In this document: one piece after another, positions 37,171 to 47,859 of the stretch
How the letters are laid out: every line of letters starts with the position of its first letter
How positions within the stretch are numbered: position 1 is the stretch's first letter
Source: Lysinibacter sp. HNR
GTDB taxonomy: Bacteria; Actinomycetota; Actinomycetes; Actinomycetales; Microbacteriaceae
Assembly: GCF_029760935.1 (NCBI RefSeq)
Contig: NZ_CP121684.1
Coordinates: 2,232,001-2,296,000, forward strand
Length of the DNA stretch: 64,000 nt
Reading direction: 5' to 3'
Program-made: the position numbers and the translations under genes
Notes under the pieces: model-generated
Told to the model about the DNA's origin: nothing
The model's input: only the letters and a program-made list of their open reading frames with translations
The model's database searches: none

Positions 37171-39269
37171 TCTTCTAGCGACGACGATATCTCGGGGTTC
37201 CGCCCCGCCAATACACTCAGCACCGCCTCCCCATAGCGCGCCAGCTTTTGGTCTCCCACCCCGCTGATACCACGAAGCTCGGTAAGCGTCTGCGGGGCCT
37301 CCGTAGCACAGGCGCGAAGAGTCGCGTCGTTAAAAACGATATACGCGGGTAAGCCCTGTGCTCGAGCCTCCGCGGCTCGCCACGCTCGAAGCGACTCAAA
37401 CATCACCCGCTGCTCCTCATTGAGATCTGCAACCACAGGTGCCTGGGTGGGCGCACGGCGCTCCGGTCGAGTAACCCGCAGCGGGTCGTGGCGAAGCGGC
37501 ACGGATAAACGCCCGGACAGCACCTCAACGCTTCCCTCTGTAAGAATAAGCACGCCGTAGTCACCGTGTGCAGCGAGAAGCTGACGGGCCAGCAATTGAC
37601 GTACAATGCTGCGCCACTGTTGATCGCTGAGATCCGCGCCGATGCCCCAGGTGCTGAGCTCTTGATGCCGAGACTGGGCGCTTCGCGCGTTTTCTTTCCC
37701 ACGCAGAATATCGATAATTTGGCCCGCACCAAACCTCTGATTACGCTCGTTCTTCAAACGGTGCACGGTGGATAACAGTTTCTGGGCGGGGACGGTTCCG
37801 TCCCACACCTCTGGCGGGCTTGTACAGGTGTCGCAGTTACCGCACGGCTTGTCTTGCCTCTCGCCAAAATACGCCAGGAGTCCCCTGCGACGGCACTCCG
37901 TTGTTTCGCAGAGCGCAAGCATGGCATCCAGATGCAGGGTCTGCGCCCGCTTGTGGGCGAAGTCCCCCGTGGACTGCTCAATCATACGCCTCTGTTGCAC
38001 AACATCCTGCAGACCGTACGCGAGCCAGGCCTCCGAGGGCAGTCCGTCACGACCCGCACGTCCGGTCTCCTGGTAGTAGCCCTCAACCGACTTGGGAAGG
38101 TCTATGTGCGCCACAAAACGGACATCGGGTTTGTCGATACCCATGCCAAATGCAATCGTTGCCACAATCACGATTCCCTCCTCTCGAAGAAATTGTGATT
38201 GCACGCGCGAGCGCTCGCGAGGATCCATGCCCGCGTGGTAGGCAAGCGCATTAACACCGGCGCCCCTCAGGTATTCCGCTGTTTTCTCCACCGTGTTTCG
38301 GCTCAGCCCGTAAACAATTCCCGCCTCGCCCGGGTGCTCTTTTGTGATAAAGGAGACCAATTGGGTGCGCACGGAAGATTTATTCACAATGCGGTAGGTA
38401 ATATTAGGCCGATCAAAACTCGAGACAAAAACCTCGGCTTTTTCCAGAGATAATCGCTCAATGATCTCAGATCGGGTGGCCTCGGTTGCGGTTGCGGTAA
38501 GAGCTATTCGTGGCACCCCTGGCCACTCATCGACTAAAGAATTGAGAGTCAGATAGTCCGGGCGAAAGTCGTGTCCCCACTGCGACACACAGTGCGCCTC
38601 GTCTATGGCAAAGAGCGAGATTTTCGCCCGCTGGAGCGTCTCGAGAGTATTTCCCGAGTTGAGCCGCTCGGGCGCGATATAGAGCAGGTCTAATTCACCC
38701 CGAAGAAAATCTCTCTCCACGACACGACGCTCGGGTGGGCTCTGGGTGGAGTTGAGGAAACCCGCCCGTATACCCACGGCCTGCAAAGCGTCTACCTGAT
38801 CGTGCATCAGCGCAATCAGCGGCGAGATAACCACACCCACACCATCACGTAGGAGAGCCGGGATCTGAAAACACAGTGACTTTCCACCACCCGTGGGCAT
38901 GAGAACCACCGCGTCGCCGCCAGAGACGACTCGATCAATGATTTCGGCCTGTTCTCCACGAAAATCAGGGTAACCAAATACCCGATTCAAAATGTTCAAC
39001 GCCCGTTCCCGACGTTTTTCGGTCGGAAGCTCCGTAATATTCTGGGTATTGGGCTGAGACACGATGTTCTCATCCGCACCCCGGCTTCTGGTGTCATCGC
39101 CCGTAGCCCAAGACTCGGTACCGTCACTCACCTCCTGAAGCGGGTAAATCTCGGACGGAGGCTCGGCAAACTCCGGATACAGAGCTAAATCTGGCCCCTC
39201 TGCGAGGAGGGCTTCGATGGGAAAATCGTCACCCGCTCCGCCTGGCCATTCACCGCGCGACCCACCCAC
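37167..39269 (-). CDS. recQ: RecQ-type DNA helicase
   Basis: 700 residues. The helicase core starts near 100: [13 protein letters not shown], Walker [14 protein letters not shown] box [20 protein letters not shown], motif VI region [10 protein letters not shown]. It is followed by a RecQ zinc-binding part ([23 protein letters not shown]) and a C-terminal HRDC domain. The N-terminal ~90 acidic residues are not conserved. The GTG start at 39269 lacks a good ribosome binding site, and a downstream start is possible. Confidence 0.93.
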   Translation of the reverse strand: MGGSRGEWPGGAGDDFPIEALLAEGPDLALYPEFAEPPSEIYPLQEVSDGTESWATGDDTRSRGADENIVSQPNTQNITELPTEKRRERALNILNRVFGYPDFRGEQAEIIDRVVSGGDAVVLMPTGGGKSLCFQIPALLRDGVGVVISPLIALMHDQVDALQAVGIRAGFLNSTQSPPERRVVERDFLRGELDLLYIAPERLNSGNTLETLQRAKISLFAIDEAHCVSQWGHDFRPDYLTLNSLVDEWPGVPRIALTATATEATRSEIIERLSLEKAEVFVSSFDRPNITYRIVNKSSVRTQLVSFITKEHPGEAGIVYGLSRNTVEKTAEYLRGAGVNALAYHAGMDPRERSRVQSQFLREEGIVIVATIAFGMGIDKPDVRFVAHIDLPKSVEGYYQETGRAGRDGLPSEAWLAYGLQDVVQQRRMIEQSTGDFAHKRAQTLHLDAMLALCETTECRRRGLLAYFGERQDKPCGNCDTCTSPPEVWDGTVPAQKLLSTVHRLKNERNQRFGAGQIIDILRGKENARSAQSRHQELSTWGIGADLSDQQWRSIVRQLLARQLLAAHGDYGVLILTEGSVEVLSGRLSVPLRHDPLRVTRPERRAPTQAPVVADLNEEQRVMFESLRAWRAAEARAQGLPAYIVFNDATLRACATEAPQTLTELRGISGVGDQKLARYGEAVLSVLAGRNPEISSSLED

Positions 39270-39274
39270 AAAAA

Positions 39275-39640
39275 TTACGCTTCGTCTCGGGGATTCCGCC
39301 CGTTTGCGGTATCGGAAGTTCCCGTGTTATCGCTGGAACCCACCGCATTTTCTTGCGCAGAACCCCCACCCGTGGCGGCTTTTCTGGCAGATGGCGCACC
39401 GGGATCGGCGGAACTTTCCGCGTCAAGCATCGCATCGATCTCGGCCCGGTAGCGAACCCGACGGACTCGTCGAGCCATGTCGATCGCAAGCAGAATTGCC
39501 ATCACCGCAATAAATGCGGTTGCGACAAAGCCCACAACCCCGGGAGTAACGTTGTCACTATCAAACCCGGGATCCTGCGTGGCCGGAATCTCGGCAACAA
39601 CACTTATAGCGTAAGGAAGCAAAGATACGCTAGCACTCAT
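39275..39640 (-). CDS. small membrane protein downstream of mca
   Basis: 121 residues with one clear transmembrane segment ([20 protein letters not shown], about 35-55) followed by a basic RRVRRVRYR motif and a polar tail. It lies immediately after mca. Similar small proteins occupy this place in Microbacteriaceae. Function unknown. Confidence 0.7.
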   Translation of the reverse strand: MSASVSLLPYAISVVAEIPATQDPGFDSDNVTPGVVGFVATAFIAVMAILLAIDMARRVRRVRYRAEIDAMLDAESSADPGAPSARKAATGGGSAQENAVGSSDNTGTSDTANGRNPRDEA

Positions 39641-40504
39641 CTAATCCGCCTCGATTCCCTGAAAGAGGTCAACCTCGGGAGTTGCCGTGGCAACGCGCGA
39701 TGCCGCCAATTGATAATCTTCGTAGGGCCAGGCCCGCTGCTGAAGATCGATTGGCCAAAAGAAGAACGAGCTATCGGGGGAAACCTGACTAGCGTGCGCC
39801 TTCAGGGCCCTGTCGCGCAGCTCAAATAGCTCGCCCACTTCTATCTGAGTGGTGGCACGATAGGGGCGCTCACGCATCCACTCCATCATCTCGGCAAACT
39901 GGGCAAGCAGCGGTGAGCCGGGCTGTTGCTGTTGCATGAGCTCGTAGACGCTCTTAACACGCGACGAGTTAAATATGGCCTCGTAGTAGAGCTTCGACAC
40001 GGCCCAGGGCTCGCCCGTACCGGGGTAGGCCTCGGGGTCGGCTGCAGCCTTGTACGCGAGAGTGCTGATAACGTGGGTGCGAATGTGGTCCGGGTGCGGG
40101 TAACCGCCGTTCTCGTCATAGGTGATCATGACGTGCGGCTTAAACTCACGAATCAAGCGCACCAGATGCTCGGCCTCAATCTCTACCGGAATATCGGCAA
40201 AGCTCCCCGGAGGTACGCTACCGTCTTCACTGGCCATGCCGGAATCGACGTAGCCCAGCCAGCGGTGTTGGAACCCCACGATCTCCTGGGCAGCGGCCAT
40301 CTCTAAGCGCCGCAGTCCTGGAAGGTCTCGACGTGCCAGGGCGTCACGCTCGAGGTTATCGTTGAGAATATCGCCCCTCTCCCCGCCCGTGCAGGAGACA
40401 ATCATGACATCTGCGCCCTGTCTCAGGTAGTGGGCATACGTGGCTGCCCCCTTGCTTGACTCGTCGTCGGGGTGAGCGTGTACAGCCATTAGTCGCAGTG
40501 ACAC
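39641..40504 (-). CDS. mca: mycothiol S-conjugate amidase
   Basis: 287 residues from GTG 40504, with AGAAAGAGG upstream; the open frame continues further but without family similarity. Zinc motif AHPDDESSKGA at the N-terminus, SCTGGERGD, and YDENGGYPHPDH in the middle are those of the MshB/Mca deacetylase fold. The C-terminal FFWPID segment favours Mca. Cleaves mycothiol conjugates in detoxification, so the cell makes mycothiol. Divergent from the DUF4307 gene. Confidence 0.92.
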   Translation of the reverse strand: MSLRLMAVHAHPDDESSKGAATYAHYLRQGADVMIVSCTGGERGDILNDNLERDALARRDLPGLRRLEMAAAQEIVGFQHRWLGYVDSGMASEDGSVPPGSFADIPVEIEAEHLVRLIREFKPHVMITYDENGGYPHPDHIRTHVISTLAYKAAADPEAYPGTGEPWAVSKLYYEAIFNSSRVKSVYELMQQQQPGSPLLAQFAEMMEWMRERPYRATTQIEVGELFELRDRALKAHASQVSPDSSFFFWPIDLQQRAWPYEDYQLAASRVATATPEVDLFQGIEAD

Positions 40505-40682
40505 CGGCGCCTCTTTCTCTGCAGGATCGGGACCGTCCACGCCCGAGCACCGGAGTGATCCGGGCGGGCAAGGGAGGGTTCTTAAAGTTTGGGTGTGCAC
40601 AGCTAAACCGCACACATACTCAATGGTACGTCACATAGGCTGTATGTAGACGACATTACGGTAGCACACTGAGAGAAGAGAG

Positions 40683-41099
40683 ATGACCGACAAGGCACCC
40701 CCTGTGAATGACTACCTCGAGGAGCGCTACGGTAAGTCCGGTTCGCGTCGCCTCGACAAGAAACTCTTTATAGTCCTCGGGGCCGTGTTTGCGGTGGTAC
40801 TCGTCTCCTGGGTTGTGTGGGCGGGACTCAACGGGGACAACGGCAGCCTTGAGTTTCGTAACGTTGGGCACAGCGTTGAGGATAAACAATCGGTGAGTAT
40901 CACCTTCGAGGTGAACACAGCGCCTAACACGCGAGTGGCCTGTGCCTTGCAAGCGCTTTCCCCCTCCTACTCCGTTCTGGGCTGGAAAGTGGTGGAACTC
41001 CCGGAGAGTACCGAGCGAACCCGACAGGTCACCGAGAGTCTCCGCACCCTGGGCGAGGCGACAACAGGCTTGGCGGAGCAGTGTTGGATATTGCGATAG
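40683..41099 (+). CDS. DUF4307 membrane protein
   Basis: 138 residues with one transmembrane segment (LFIVLGAVFAVVLVSWVVWA, about 28-47) and an extracytoplasmic beta-like domain (VGHSVEDKQSVSITFEV). Family recognised by sequence and by its conserved place between mca and greA. Function unknown. Confidence 0.85.
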   Translation: MTDKAPPVNDYLEERYGKSGSRRLDKKLFIVLGAVFAVVLVSWVVWAGLNGDNGSLEFRNVGHSVEDKQSVSITFEVNTAPNTRVACALQALSPSYSVLGWKVVELPESTERTRQVTESLRTLGEATTGLAEQCWILR

Positions 41100-41187
41100 T
41101 TCCTGTATCTTTCCTCTAGAACAACACACTATTCATGTAATAAATCCACATACGGCACGCTGTCCTGGTATGCTAATGCTTATTCCA

Positions 41188-41220
41188 CGCCCTAACGACC
41201 CACGTCGCTAGGGCGTCACT
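41188..41220 (+). terminator. hairpin before greA
   Basis: Inverted repeat CGCCCTA...TAGGGCG with adjoining ACGAC/GTCG(C) pairing, followed by a short T run. Either the terminator of the upstream gene or part of the greA leader. Confidence 0.45.
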
Positions 41221-41265
41221 TTTAGCGAGAACTGAAACTCAGTTTCTTTAGCGCAAGGAGTTCCT

Positions 41266-41757
41266 ATGTCAAACGAAGTACGTGAGACCTGGCTTACTCA
41301 GGATGCTTACAACCGTTTGAAAGATGAGCTGGAGCACCTCAGCGGCCCTGCCCGCGTTGACATCGCTCATAAAATTGAGGCCGCTCGTGAAGAGGGCGAC
41401 CTGAAAGAAAACGGCGGCTACCACGCGGCAAAAGACGAGCAGGGAAAGATGGAGGCTCGCATTCGCGATCTCACCCATCTCCTCAAAACAGCTACCGTGG
41501 GCGAGGCCCCCGAGAGCACCGGGCAGGTTGTGATCGGCACGGTTATCACCGCCACAGTTTTTGGCGACGAAGAGGTTTTCCTCCTGGGAAATCGCGAAAT
41601 TGCCGGAGACAGCGACCTTAACGTTTATAGCGAGAAAAGCCCCTTGGGAGAGGCCATTTTGGGGCTTCGAGTGGGAGATTCAACCAGCTACATCGCGCCC
41701 AATGGCAAAGAAATCCCCGTCTCAATACTCAAGGTTGAAACCTACACCGGGGAGTAA
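41266..41757 (+). CDS. greA: transcription elongation factor GreA
   Basis: 163 residues with AAGGAG upstream. The N-terminal coiled coil contains the conserved acidic tip (REEGDLKENGGYHAAKDEQG), which enters the RNA polymerase channel to rescue backtracked complexes. The C-terminal FKBP-like domain ends in VSILKVE. Confidence 0.96.
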   Translation: MSNEVRETWLTQDAYNRLKDELEHLSGPARVDIAHKIEAAREEGDLKENGGYHAAKDEQGKMEARIRDLTHLLKTATVGEAPESTGQVVIGTVITATVFGDEEVFLLGNREIAGDSDLNVYSEKSPLGEAILGLRVGDSTSYIAPNGKEIPVSILKVETYTGE

Positions 41758-41910
41758 GCCTTCTCACACGAGTGCGGGTTTACTCGCGGGGGGGACACCA
41801 CGCCCTCGAAAATTCACTGCTCCGATTCCCCGGACTACGCGACCCCTCAAACCCCTGTGTGATGGTTGAGCCTCTCGAACCCAGCAATCCCGTGGAGTGA
41901 CTTGGCGTCG

Positions 41911-43146
41911 CTAAAAACCCTCGAGCCTAATACGGTATCCCGCCTCGCGCAGCTTGGCGATTACCTGGTCTCGATGATCCGGCCCTCGGGTTTCGATGTG
42001 GAGCTCAAGTTCCACATCGCTGATCTGCAACCCTCCCCCGTGCCGGGTGTGTAATACCTCAACAACATTGGCATTGGCCTCGGCCACCAGCTCAGCGGTG
42101 CGTGCAAGCTGCCCCGGCAGATCGGGCAGCATCACACGCAGCTTAAGATAACGGTCTGAAGCGGCTAGGCCGTGGCTAATCACACGCTGCATTAAAAGCG
42201 GATCAATGTTGCCGCCGGAGAGCACCGTTGCAACGGGACCTTTTGAACGAATCAGACCGGCAATCATGGCCGCAACCCCAACCGCTCCAGCGGGTTCCAC
42301 AACAAGCTTGGCCCGTTCAAGGAGCACCAGAATTCCGCGCGCTATGTCGTCGTCACTCACCGAGACGATTTCATCCACGTGGTCTTGCACAATCTGAAAG
42401 TTAAGCTCACCGGGTCGGCTCACAGCAATGCCATCGGCAATTGTTGGCGTGATCTCTATGTCGAGGGGATGTCCCGCCGCAAGCGAGGGGGCAAACGCCG
42501 AAGAGTTAGCCGCCTGCACCCCCACAACGCGGATTTTTTTCCCCCGGGCCGCTGCAAATTGCTTAGCCGCGAGTGCCAGGCCAGAGACAAGGCCACCGCC
42601 ACCAATGGGTACCACAAGGGTCTCGATATCTGGGGCCTCCTCAAGAACCTCAAGCGCGAGAGTTCCCTGACCCACAACCACATCAAAGTGATCAAATGGG
42701 GGAATGAGTACAGCACCAGCTTGTTCAGCAAACTCGGCAGCCGCGCGAAGAGATTCGCCCACGGTATGCCCCACCAAAACCACCTCGGCACCGTAGTTCT
42801 TTGTTGCCTGCAATTTGGGCAGGGCAACACCCAAGGGCATAAATATGGTAGCCCCTATGCCCAGTTCTCGAGCGGCAAACGCGACACCCTGAGCGTGGTT
42901 CCCCGCGGAGGCCGCAACAACGCCCCGATCTTTTTCGGCTTGACTGAGTTGAGCCATTCGATTGTAGGCTCCCCGAATTTTGAAGGATCCCGTTCGCTGC
43001 AGGTTTTCACACTTCATATACACCTGCGGAACCCCAACAATCTCAGCCAGGTAACGCGAGGTCTCGAGCGGTGTGTGCTGAACGATCTTAGACACCACGC
43101 TACGTGCCGCCTGAAAGTTCTCCAGGGTGGGTTGAGGGTGAGTCAT
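41911..43146 (-). CDS. ilvA: threonine ammonia-lyase with C-terminal ACT domain
   Basis: 411 residues. The PLP lysine is in TGSFKIRGAYNRM (about 50-60), the glycine-rich phosphate loop in IGGGGLVSGLA, and SGGN near the end of the PLP domain. A single ACT-like domain follows (about 330-411). This is the shorter, catabolic-type arrangement also used biosynthetically in actinobacteria. Overlaps the upstream permease as ATGA. Confidence 0.92.
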   Translation of the reverse strand: MTHPQPTLENFQAARSVVSKIVQHTPLETSRYLAEIVGVPQVYMKCENLQRTGSFKIRGAYNRMAQLSQAEKDRGVVAASAGNHAQGVAFAARELGIGATIFMPLGVALPKLQATKNYGAEVVLVGHTVGESLRAAAEFAEQAGAVLIPPFDHFDVVVGQGTLALEVLEEAPDIETLVVPIGGGGLVSGLALAAKQFAAARGKKIRVVGVQAANSSAFAPSLAAGHPLDIEITPTIADGIAVSRPGELNFQIVQDHVDEIVSVSDDDIARGILVLLERAKLVVEPAGAVGVAAMIAGLIRSKGPVATVLSGGNIDPLLMQRVISHGLAASDRYLKLRVMLPDLPGQLARTAELVAEANANVVEVLHTRHGGGLQISDVELELHIETRGPDHRDQVIAKLREAGYRIRLEGF

Positions 43147-44327
43147 TCTTCGGCTTTCTGAGGGGTTTTATGAGGTTGCGAGGGAGGCAGAGATGAAACC
43201 GTTGGAGGACCCTTATCAATAAGCGGGTCGGGCATACCTTTCCAGGTGTTTGACGTGAGGTACTTGACCATGCTGTTGAGCGCGGCCACCAGGGGAACAG
43301 CAAAGAGCGCGCCGGGTATCCCCGCAAGCAGGGTACCTCCACTCACCGCAAGAACAACCCCGAGAGGATGGACCCGAACTGCCGTTCCCATCACCAGGGG
43401 TTGCAGGACATGCCCCTCGATTTGATTGACCAAGATAACGATTCCAAGCATGATCAATGCATTCACAGGGCCGTTGTATACCAGGGCAACAAAGGCAGCG
43501 AGAATTCCTGTTGCAATCGCTCCCAAAAACGGAATGAAAGATCCTAAAAACACCAACACGGCAATGGGAATGGCAAGTGGGACCTGAAGGATCAACGCAC
43601 CAAGACCGATACCGATAGCATCAACAAACGCAACAAATATCTGCACTCGAACGTATTGCCCCACGGATACCCACCCCGCGCGACCGGCACCGTCAACCGC
43701 AGCTCGGGCCCTCGTGGGCATAAAACCGACAAACCATCGCCAGATCTGTCCTCCGTCGATGAGAAAGAAAAGGGTGCTGAAAAGGGCGAGCAAAAGGCCC
43801 GCAACAACGTGTGAAACCGTTGTTGTCACGGAGAGCGCCCCGCTCACTAAAATACCCCTGTCATCACTCACGCTACTGAAAAGAGTATTAATAAAGTCTT
43901 CCGCCTGACGATGATCCAGGTTAAAGGGAAGGGTTGTCAACCACGTGTTAAAGTGACCGTAAGCCTCAATACTACGCAAGCTGAGCTCATCAAAACCGCT
44001 GCGGAACTGGGTAATGATCAAAAAAATTAGGAGGGCAAGCCCCACCAGAAGACTCAAAAAGGCAATAATAACTGCGGCCCACTTGGGAAATCGCCACGAA
44101 ATAAGCCGCATTTGAAAAGGCCGCAGGAGAGCAGCCAAAAGAATCGCGATAATCACCGGAATAACAATTATCCGCAATTGCACAATTGCCCATAAAATGA
44201 GAGCCAGCGCGGCCGCAATCACCAGCAATCTCCAGGCCCAAGCCGCCGCCACTTTCATTCCCATCGGAACCACTTCGGGCACCTCATTATGGCTTTCCAC
44301 CGCGGGGGGTAACTGGTTTTTCTCCAT
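43143..44327 (-). CDS. AI-2E family (PerM-like) transporter
   Basis: 394 residues with about eight transmembrane segments. The family pattern near the C-terminus (FVALVYNGPVNALIMLGIVI, NQIEGHVLQPLVMGTAVRVH, GALFAVPLVAALNSMVKYL) is clear. The substrate is uncertain; the family includes quorum-signal exporters and Na+/H+ antiporters. Upstream partner of ilvA. Confidence 0.9.
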   Translation of the reverse strand: MEKNQLPPAVESHNEVPEVVPMGMKVAAAWAWRLLVIAAALALILWAIVQLRIIVIPVIIAILLAALLRPFQMRLISWRFPKWAAVIIAFLSLLVGLALLIFLIITQFRSGFDELSLRSIEAYGHFNTWLTTLPFNLDHRQAEDFINTLFSSVSDDRGILVSGALSVTTTVSHVVAGLLLALFSTLFFLIDGGQIWRWFVGFMPTRARAAVDGAGRAGWVSVGQYVRVQIFVAFVDAIGIGLGALILQVPLAIPIAVLVFLGSFIPFLGAIATGILAAFVALVYNGPVNALIMLGIVILVNQIEGHVLQPLVMGTAVRVHPLGVVLAVSGGTLLAGIPGALFAVPLVAALNSMVKYLTSNTWKGMPDPLIDKGPPTVSSLPPSQPHKTPQKAEE

Positions 44328-44569
44328 TAAGACAGTCTAGGGGTAACCGCATACCCCACCAACAATTCACGGGCACCATGCCGCGGGAAAACGGATATGG
44401 TCCAGCAAACGTTAGCGTAATGTTCGAAGAAGTCACACCGCCCAGGCGAATCCAATATCTCATGGCAGATTCCAGGGGCTCCGGCCACGTGCAACAAGGC
44501 GATATGGCCCGGGGATACGATGAGCTACAGCTTTCCGTAACGTTTTTACAGTCTCACGAGTTGCCGCAC

Positions 44570-45979
44570 CTAAGACAGCTTGTTCAGCAGCTTTCGGATA
44601 ATGGTCTGTTTTGTCTCGGTGAAGGGGGGCATCACCGAGGATCGCAGTGTATCGGGCTTGAGCGGCTTGGTCAGAACCGCCTTCTCGTGGCTGAAGGTGA
44701 GGAACGATCGCGCCCCGTGATAGTTTCCCGTGCCGCTCTCGCCCACACCCCCGAAGGGAAGCCCCGGGGCCATGAGATGGGCTGCGGGCACGTCAAACCC
44801 AATCGCACCGGAGCTTGTTTCTGCGATCCAGCGAGAACGAATGCTCCGATCGTTTGAGAAAACGTAGAGCGCAAGCGGCTTATCCCGACCGTTGACAAAG
44901 GCAATAGCCTCGTCGAGGTTACTCACCGGAATCAGCGGAAGAATGGGTCCGAATATCTCCTGAGTCATCAGGTCGGAGTCTAAATCGACATCGGTTATTA
45001 TTGTGGGTTCCACAAAAAGGTCGTCAATATCAACCCGCCCGCCAAACACCACGGTGCCGCCCTCGAGCAGCGCGCTCAGCCGCTTTGTGTGACGCTCGTT
45101 AATGATGCGTCCGTAATCGGGGTTCTGTTGAACGGCCGTACCGTAGAGGTCTCGCACAGCGTCAGCCAGCAGGGGAATCAGTTTTGTGATGATGGAGGGT
45201 GTGGCCAGCAAATAGTCGGGGGCAACGCAGGTTTGTCCGCTGTTCATAAGTTTTCCCCACACAATACGCTGTGCCGCGGCCCGGAGGTTCACGCTGTCGT
45301 CAACGTAGACGGGAGATTTCCCCCCGAGTTCCAGCGTTGTGGGGGTGAGATTCTTCGCCGCGGCCGCCTGCACTATACGGCCAACGGTGCCGTTGCCCGT
45401 GTAGAAAATGTAGTCCCACTTCTGCCCAAGAAGCTCGGTGGTCTCCTCCACCCCACCCTCCACCACCGCAAAGGCACGGGGATCGAGATACAGCGGAATC
45501 AGGGAGGCAACCGCAGCAGAGGTGTGCGGAGCCAACTCACTCGGTTTTATAACACCCGTGTTACCGGCAGCAATCACACCGATGAGGGGCGAAAGGGCCA
45601 GCATCAAAGGGTAGTTCCAGGGGGCAATAACCAGAACCGTTCCGTAGGGTTCGGGAACAACTCGCGCACTAGCCGGTAAAAGTGCGAGTGGGACGGTGAG
45701 GTGTTTGCCGCGAGTCCACGATTTAAGGTGCGAGCGAGCATAGCGGATCTCACTGAGCAGAAAGCCGATCTCGGTCAGCACACCCTCAACGGGGCTCTTG
45801 CCCAGATCGCTCTGGAGCGCACTCTCGAAGGCCTCCGAGTTCTCCCTGAGCATCTCTGCCAGCCCGGCCAATTGCTGATCTCGCCACGCCACCGACCGGG
45901 TGACACCGTTCGCAAAGGAATCGCGCAGAAGACCAATAATTTCGGAGGTGTCCCGCTTCACACTGTGCTGCTTCGTCAT
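44570..45979 (-). CDS. NAD(P)-dependent aldehyde dehydrogenase
   Basis: 469 residues of the class 3 / fatty-aldehyde type (shorter than the 490-500 residue class). The catalytic glutamate is in TTLELGGKSPV, and the cysteine in NSGQTCVAPDYLL. WNYPLML and a C-terminal FGGVGESGTGNYHG...FSHEKAVL are diagnostic for the subgroup. Substrate unknown. Confidence 0.93.
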   Translation of the reverse strand: MTKQHSVKRDTSEIIGLLRDSFANGVTRSVAWRDQQLAGLAEMLRENSEAFESALQSDLGKSPVEGVLTEIGFLLSEIRYARSHLKSWTRGKHLTVPLALLPASARVVPEPYGTVLVIAPWNYPLMLALSPLIGVIAAGNTGVIKPSELAPHTSAAVASLIPLYLDPRAFAVVEGGVEETTELLGQKWDYIFYTGNGTVGRIVQAAAAKNLTPTTLELGGKSPVYVDDSVNLRAAAQRIVWGKLMNSGQTCVAPDYLLATPSIITKLIPLLADAVRDLYGTAVQQNPDYGRIINERHTKRLSALLEGGTVVFGGRVDIDDLFVEPTIITDVDLDSDLMTQEIFGPILPLIPVSNLDEAIAFVNGRDKPLALYVFSNDRSIRSRWIAETSSGAIGFDVPAAHLMAPGLPFGGVGESGTGNYHGARSFLTFSHEKAVLTKPLKPDTLRSSVMPPFTETKQTIIRKLLNKLS

Positions 45980-46033
45980 AGCGCCATACTACGCGCACCC
46001 ACCGGTGCAAAAAAAGCGCGGCTTATAAACCGT

Positions 46034-46336
46034 CTAAATCGGCCCGCCGTGAAGCACCGGAATGATTAGGTAAATGCCAAAAAGAACGGCACAAACACAC
46101 AGTGCGAAGCAAATATTGGCGCCCCAAGTTGCCCAGCGGGGGCGACCCTGCGCCTCCACCCCATCGTCTTCGGCGTCACGAGCATCACCCAGAGGCTCTA
46201 GCGTGCCGTCCTCCCGGCGGACACGCGGCCCGGGCATCGCCGAAAAACGAAGCCCCAGAGAATAGAGGCTCACAACAACGGCCGTAGAGACAAGCGAGGT
46301 GACAAAAACAACAAGAAATGCTCCCCAGTCGATCAT
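46034..46336 (-). CDS. small membrane protein of the pit operon
   Basis: 100 residues with two transmembrane segments (LVVFVTSLVSTAVVVSLYSL and the C-terminal ICFALCVCAVLFGIYLIIPV) and a charged cytoplasmic loop. It overlaps the end of the phosphate transporter gene as ATGA, so it probably works with it. Confidence 0.75.
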   Translation of the reverse strand: MIDWGAFLVVFVTSLVSTAVVVSLYSLGLRFSAMPGPRVRREDGTLEPLGDARDAEDDGVEAQGRPRWATWGANICFALCVCAVLFGIYLIIPVLHGGPI

Positions 46337-47685
46337 GAGTTATCACCCTCTTTTGACGTGTCGGATCCGACTGATGTCTGCTGAGCGGACGCCTTAGCTT
46401 TGGCCTTTGCCTTCTTTTCTTCGGCACGAAGCTCTGCGGCAGCAATGGCAAGGGCCTTATCGTGCATCACCGCCGATTGAGCCACCGGGGTGAGCGGAGG
46501 GATTGTTCCCGTCTCGGTGGGAACGCTGCGAATCTTACGCTTGCGGATCCGCACGGCGTAACCGGACTCCGCCACGTCACTCACCGCGTTGCTGGAGGTC
46601 ACCCGATTGCGCCGCGACAGGGCATAAATAAGCCCGATTACCGCAACGCCCGCAAGGGCATCAACAATAATTCCAACCGGCCCCAGATGAGCGACCCAGG
46701 CGGCAAGCGCACCCACAGCACCCGCCGCGGGCAGGGTCATCAACCATCCCACAGCGATTCGGCCAACCGTGCGCCAGCGCACCGTTGAACCCCTGCGTCC
46801 GAGCCCCGACCCGATCACGGACCCCGAAGCCACCTGGGTGGTGGACAGCGCAAAGCCCAGGTTAGTGGAGGCCAAAATAGTTGCGGCAGTGCTGGTTTCC
46901 GCCGCAAAACCCTGAGCGGGCTTCACCTCGGTGAGACCCGCGCCGAGCGTACGGATAATGCGCCACCCACCCGAGTAGGTACCCAGAGCAATGGCAAAAG
47001 CACACGACACGATGACCCAGAACTGAGGGCCGGTATTGGCATCCTGCACGCCCGCGGCCACCAGGGTGAGGGTAATAACACCCATGGTCTTTTGTGCGTC
47101 GTTTGTTCCGTGCGCGAGCGCCACCAGGGAGGAGGACGCAATCTGCGCGTAACGGAAACGACCCCGACCATCGGGCTTTCCATCGTGCCGACGCGTAATG
47201 GTGTAGGCAAGTTTTGTTGCGGTAAAAGCGATAATACCGGCGGTTACGGGGGCGACAACCGCGGGCAGGATGACCTTGGAGAGCAGCACACCACCGTCGA
47301 TTGAGTTGATACCCGCCCCCACAATCGCCGCGCCAATCAGACCCCCAAAAAGAGCGTGAGAGGAACTGGATGGGAGACCCAGGAGCCAGGTCACCATATT
47401 CCAGATAATGGCACCTATCAACCCGGCAAAGATCATCTCCGGAGAAATCAAAACACCGCCCTCACCCTCTCGGATGATCCCCTGAGAAATCGTCTTGGCG
47501 ACCTCCGTGGAGAGAAAGGCTCCCACCAGGTTGAGGACGGCCGCCAGGAGAACAGCGGTTTTTGCTTTCAGCGCCCCCGTTGCGATGGGTGTCGCCATCG
47601 CATTGGCGGTATCGTGAAAACCGTTCGTAAAATCAAAGAAGAGAGCCAGTACGATAACCAGCAGCACTATGAGTGCGAGTTCCAC
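46333..47685 (-). CDS. pit: inorganic phosphate transporter (Pit family)
   Basis: About 450 residues from the GTG at 47685 (VELALIVLLV), with AGAAAG upstream. Contains the Pit signatures FDFTNGFHDTANAMA near the N-terminus and ALAHGTNDAQKTMGVI in the second half, and about ten transmembrane segments. A low-affinity, cation-coupled phosphate importer. The C-terminus is Lys/Ala-rich and polar. Confidence 0.93.
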   Translation of the reverse strand: MELALIVLLVIVLALFFDFTNGFHDTANAMATPIATGALKAKTAVLLAAVLNLVGAFLSTEVAKTISQGIIREGEGGVLISPEMIFAGLIGAIIWNMVTWLLGLPSSSSHALFGGLIGAAIVGAGINSIDGGVLLSKVILPAVVAPVTAGIIAFTATKLAYTITRRHDGKPDGRGRFRYAQIASSSLVALAHGTNDAQKTMGVITLTLVAAGVQDANTGPQFWVIVSCAFAIALGTYSGGWRIIRTLGAGLTEVKPAQGFAAETSTAATILASTNLGFALSTTQVASGSVIGSGLGRRGSTVRWRTVGRIAVGWLMTLPAAGAVGALAAWVAHLGPVGIIVDALAGVAVIGLIYALSRRNRVTSSNAVSDVAESGYAVRIRKRKIRSVPTETGTIPPLTPVAQSAVMHDKALAIAAAELRAEEKKAKAKAKASAQQTSVGSDTSKEGDNS

Positions 47686-47859
47686 CGAAATCTTTCTGTT
47701 GAGACGAATTTTTCTCGCGAGCGTGAAAGTATGAAGCGTGCCGTTTACGCACTTAACGATGCTCGCACTAGGCATGTCCCCAGGTCAAGTCGACAGGCGA
47801 CATCCGATCACTAATTTTTAAGTATCTCTTCACGTTCATAAGCACTGTGAACGGGAGAA

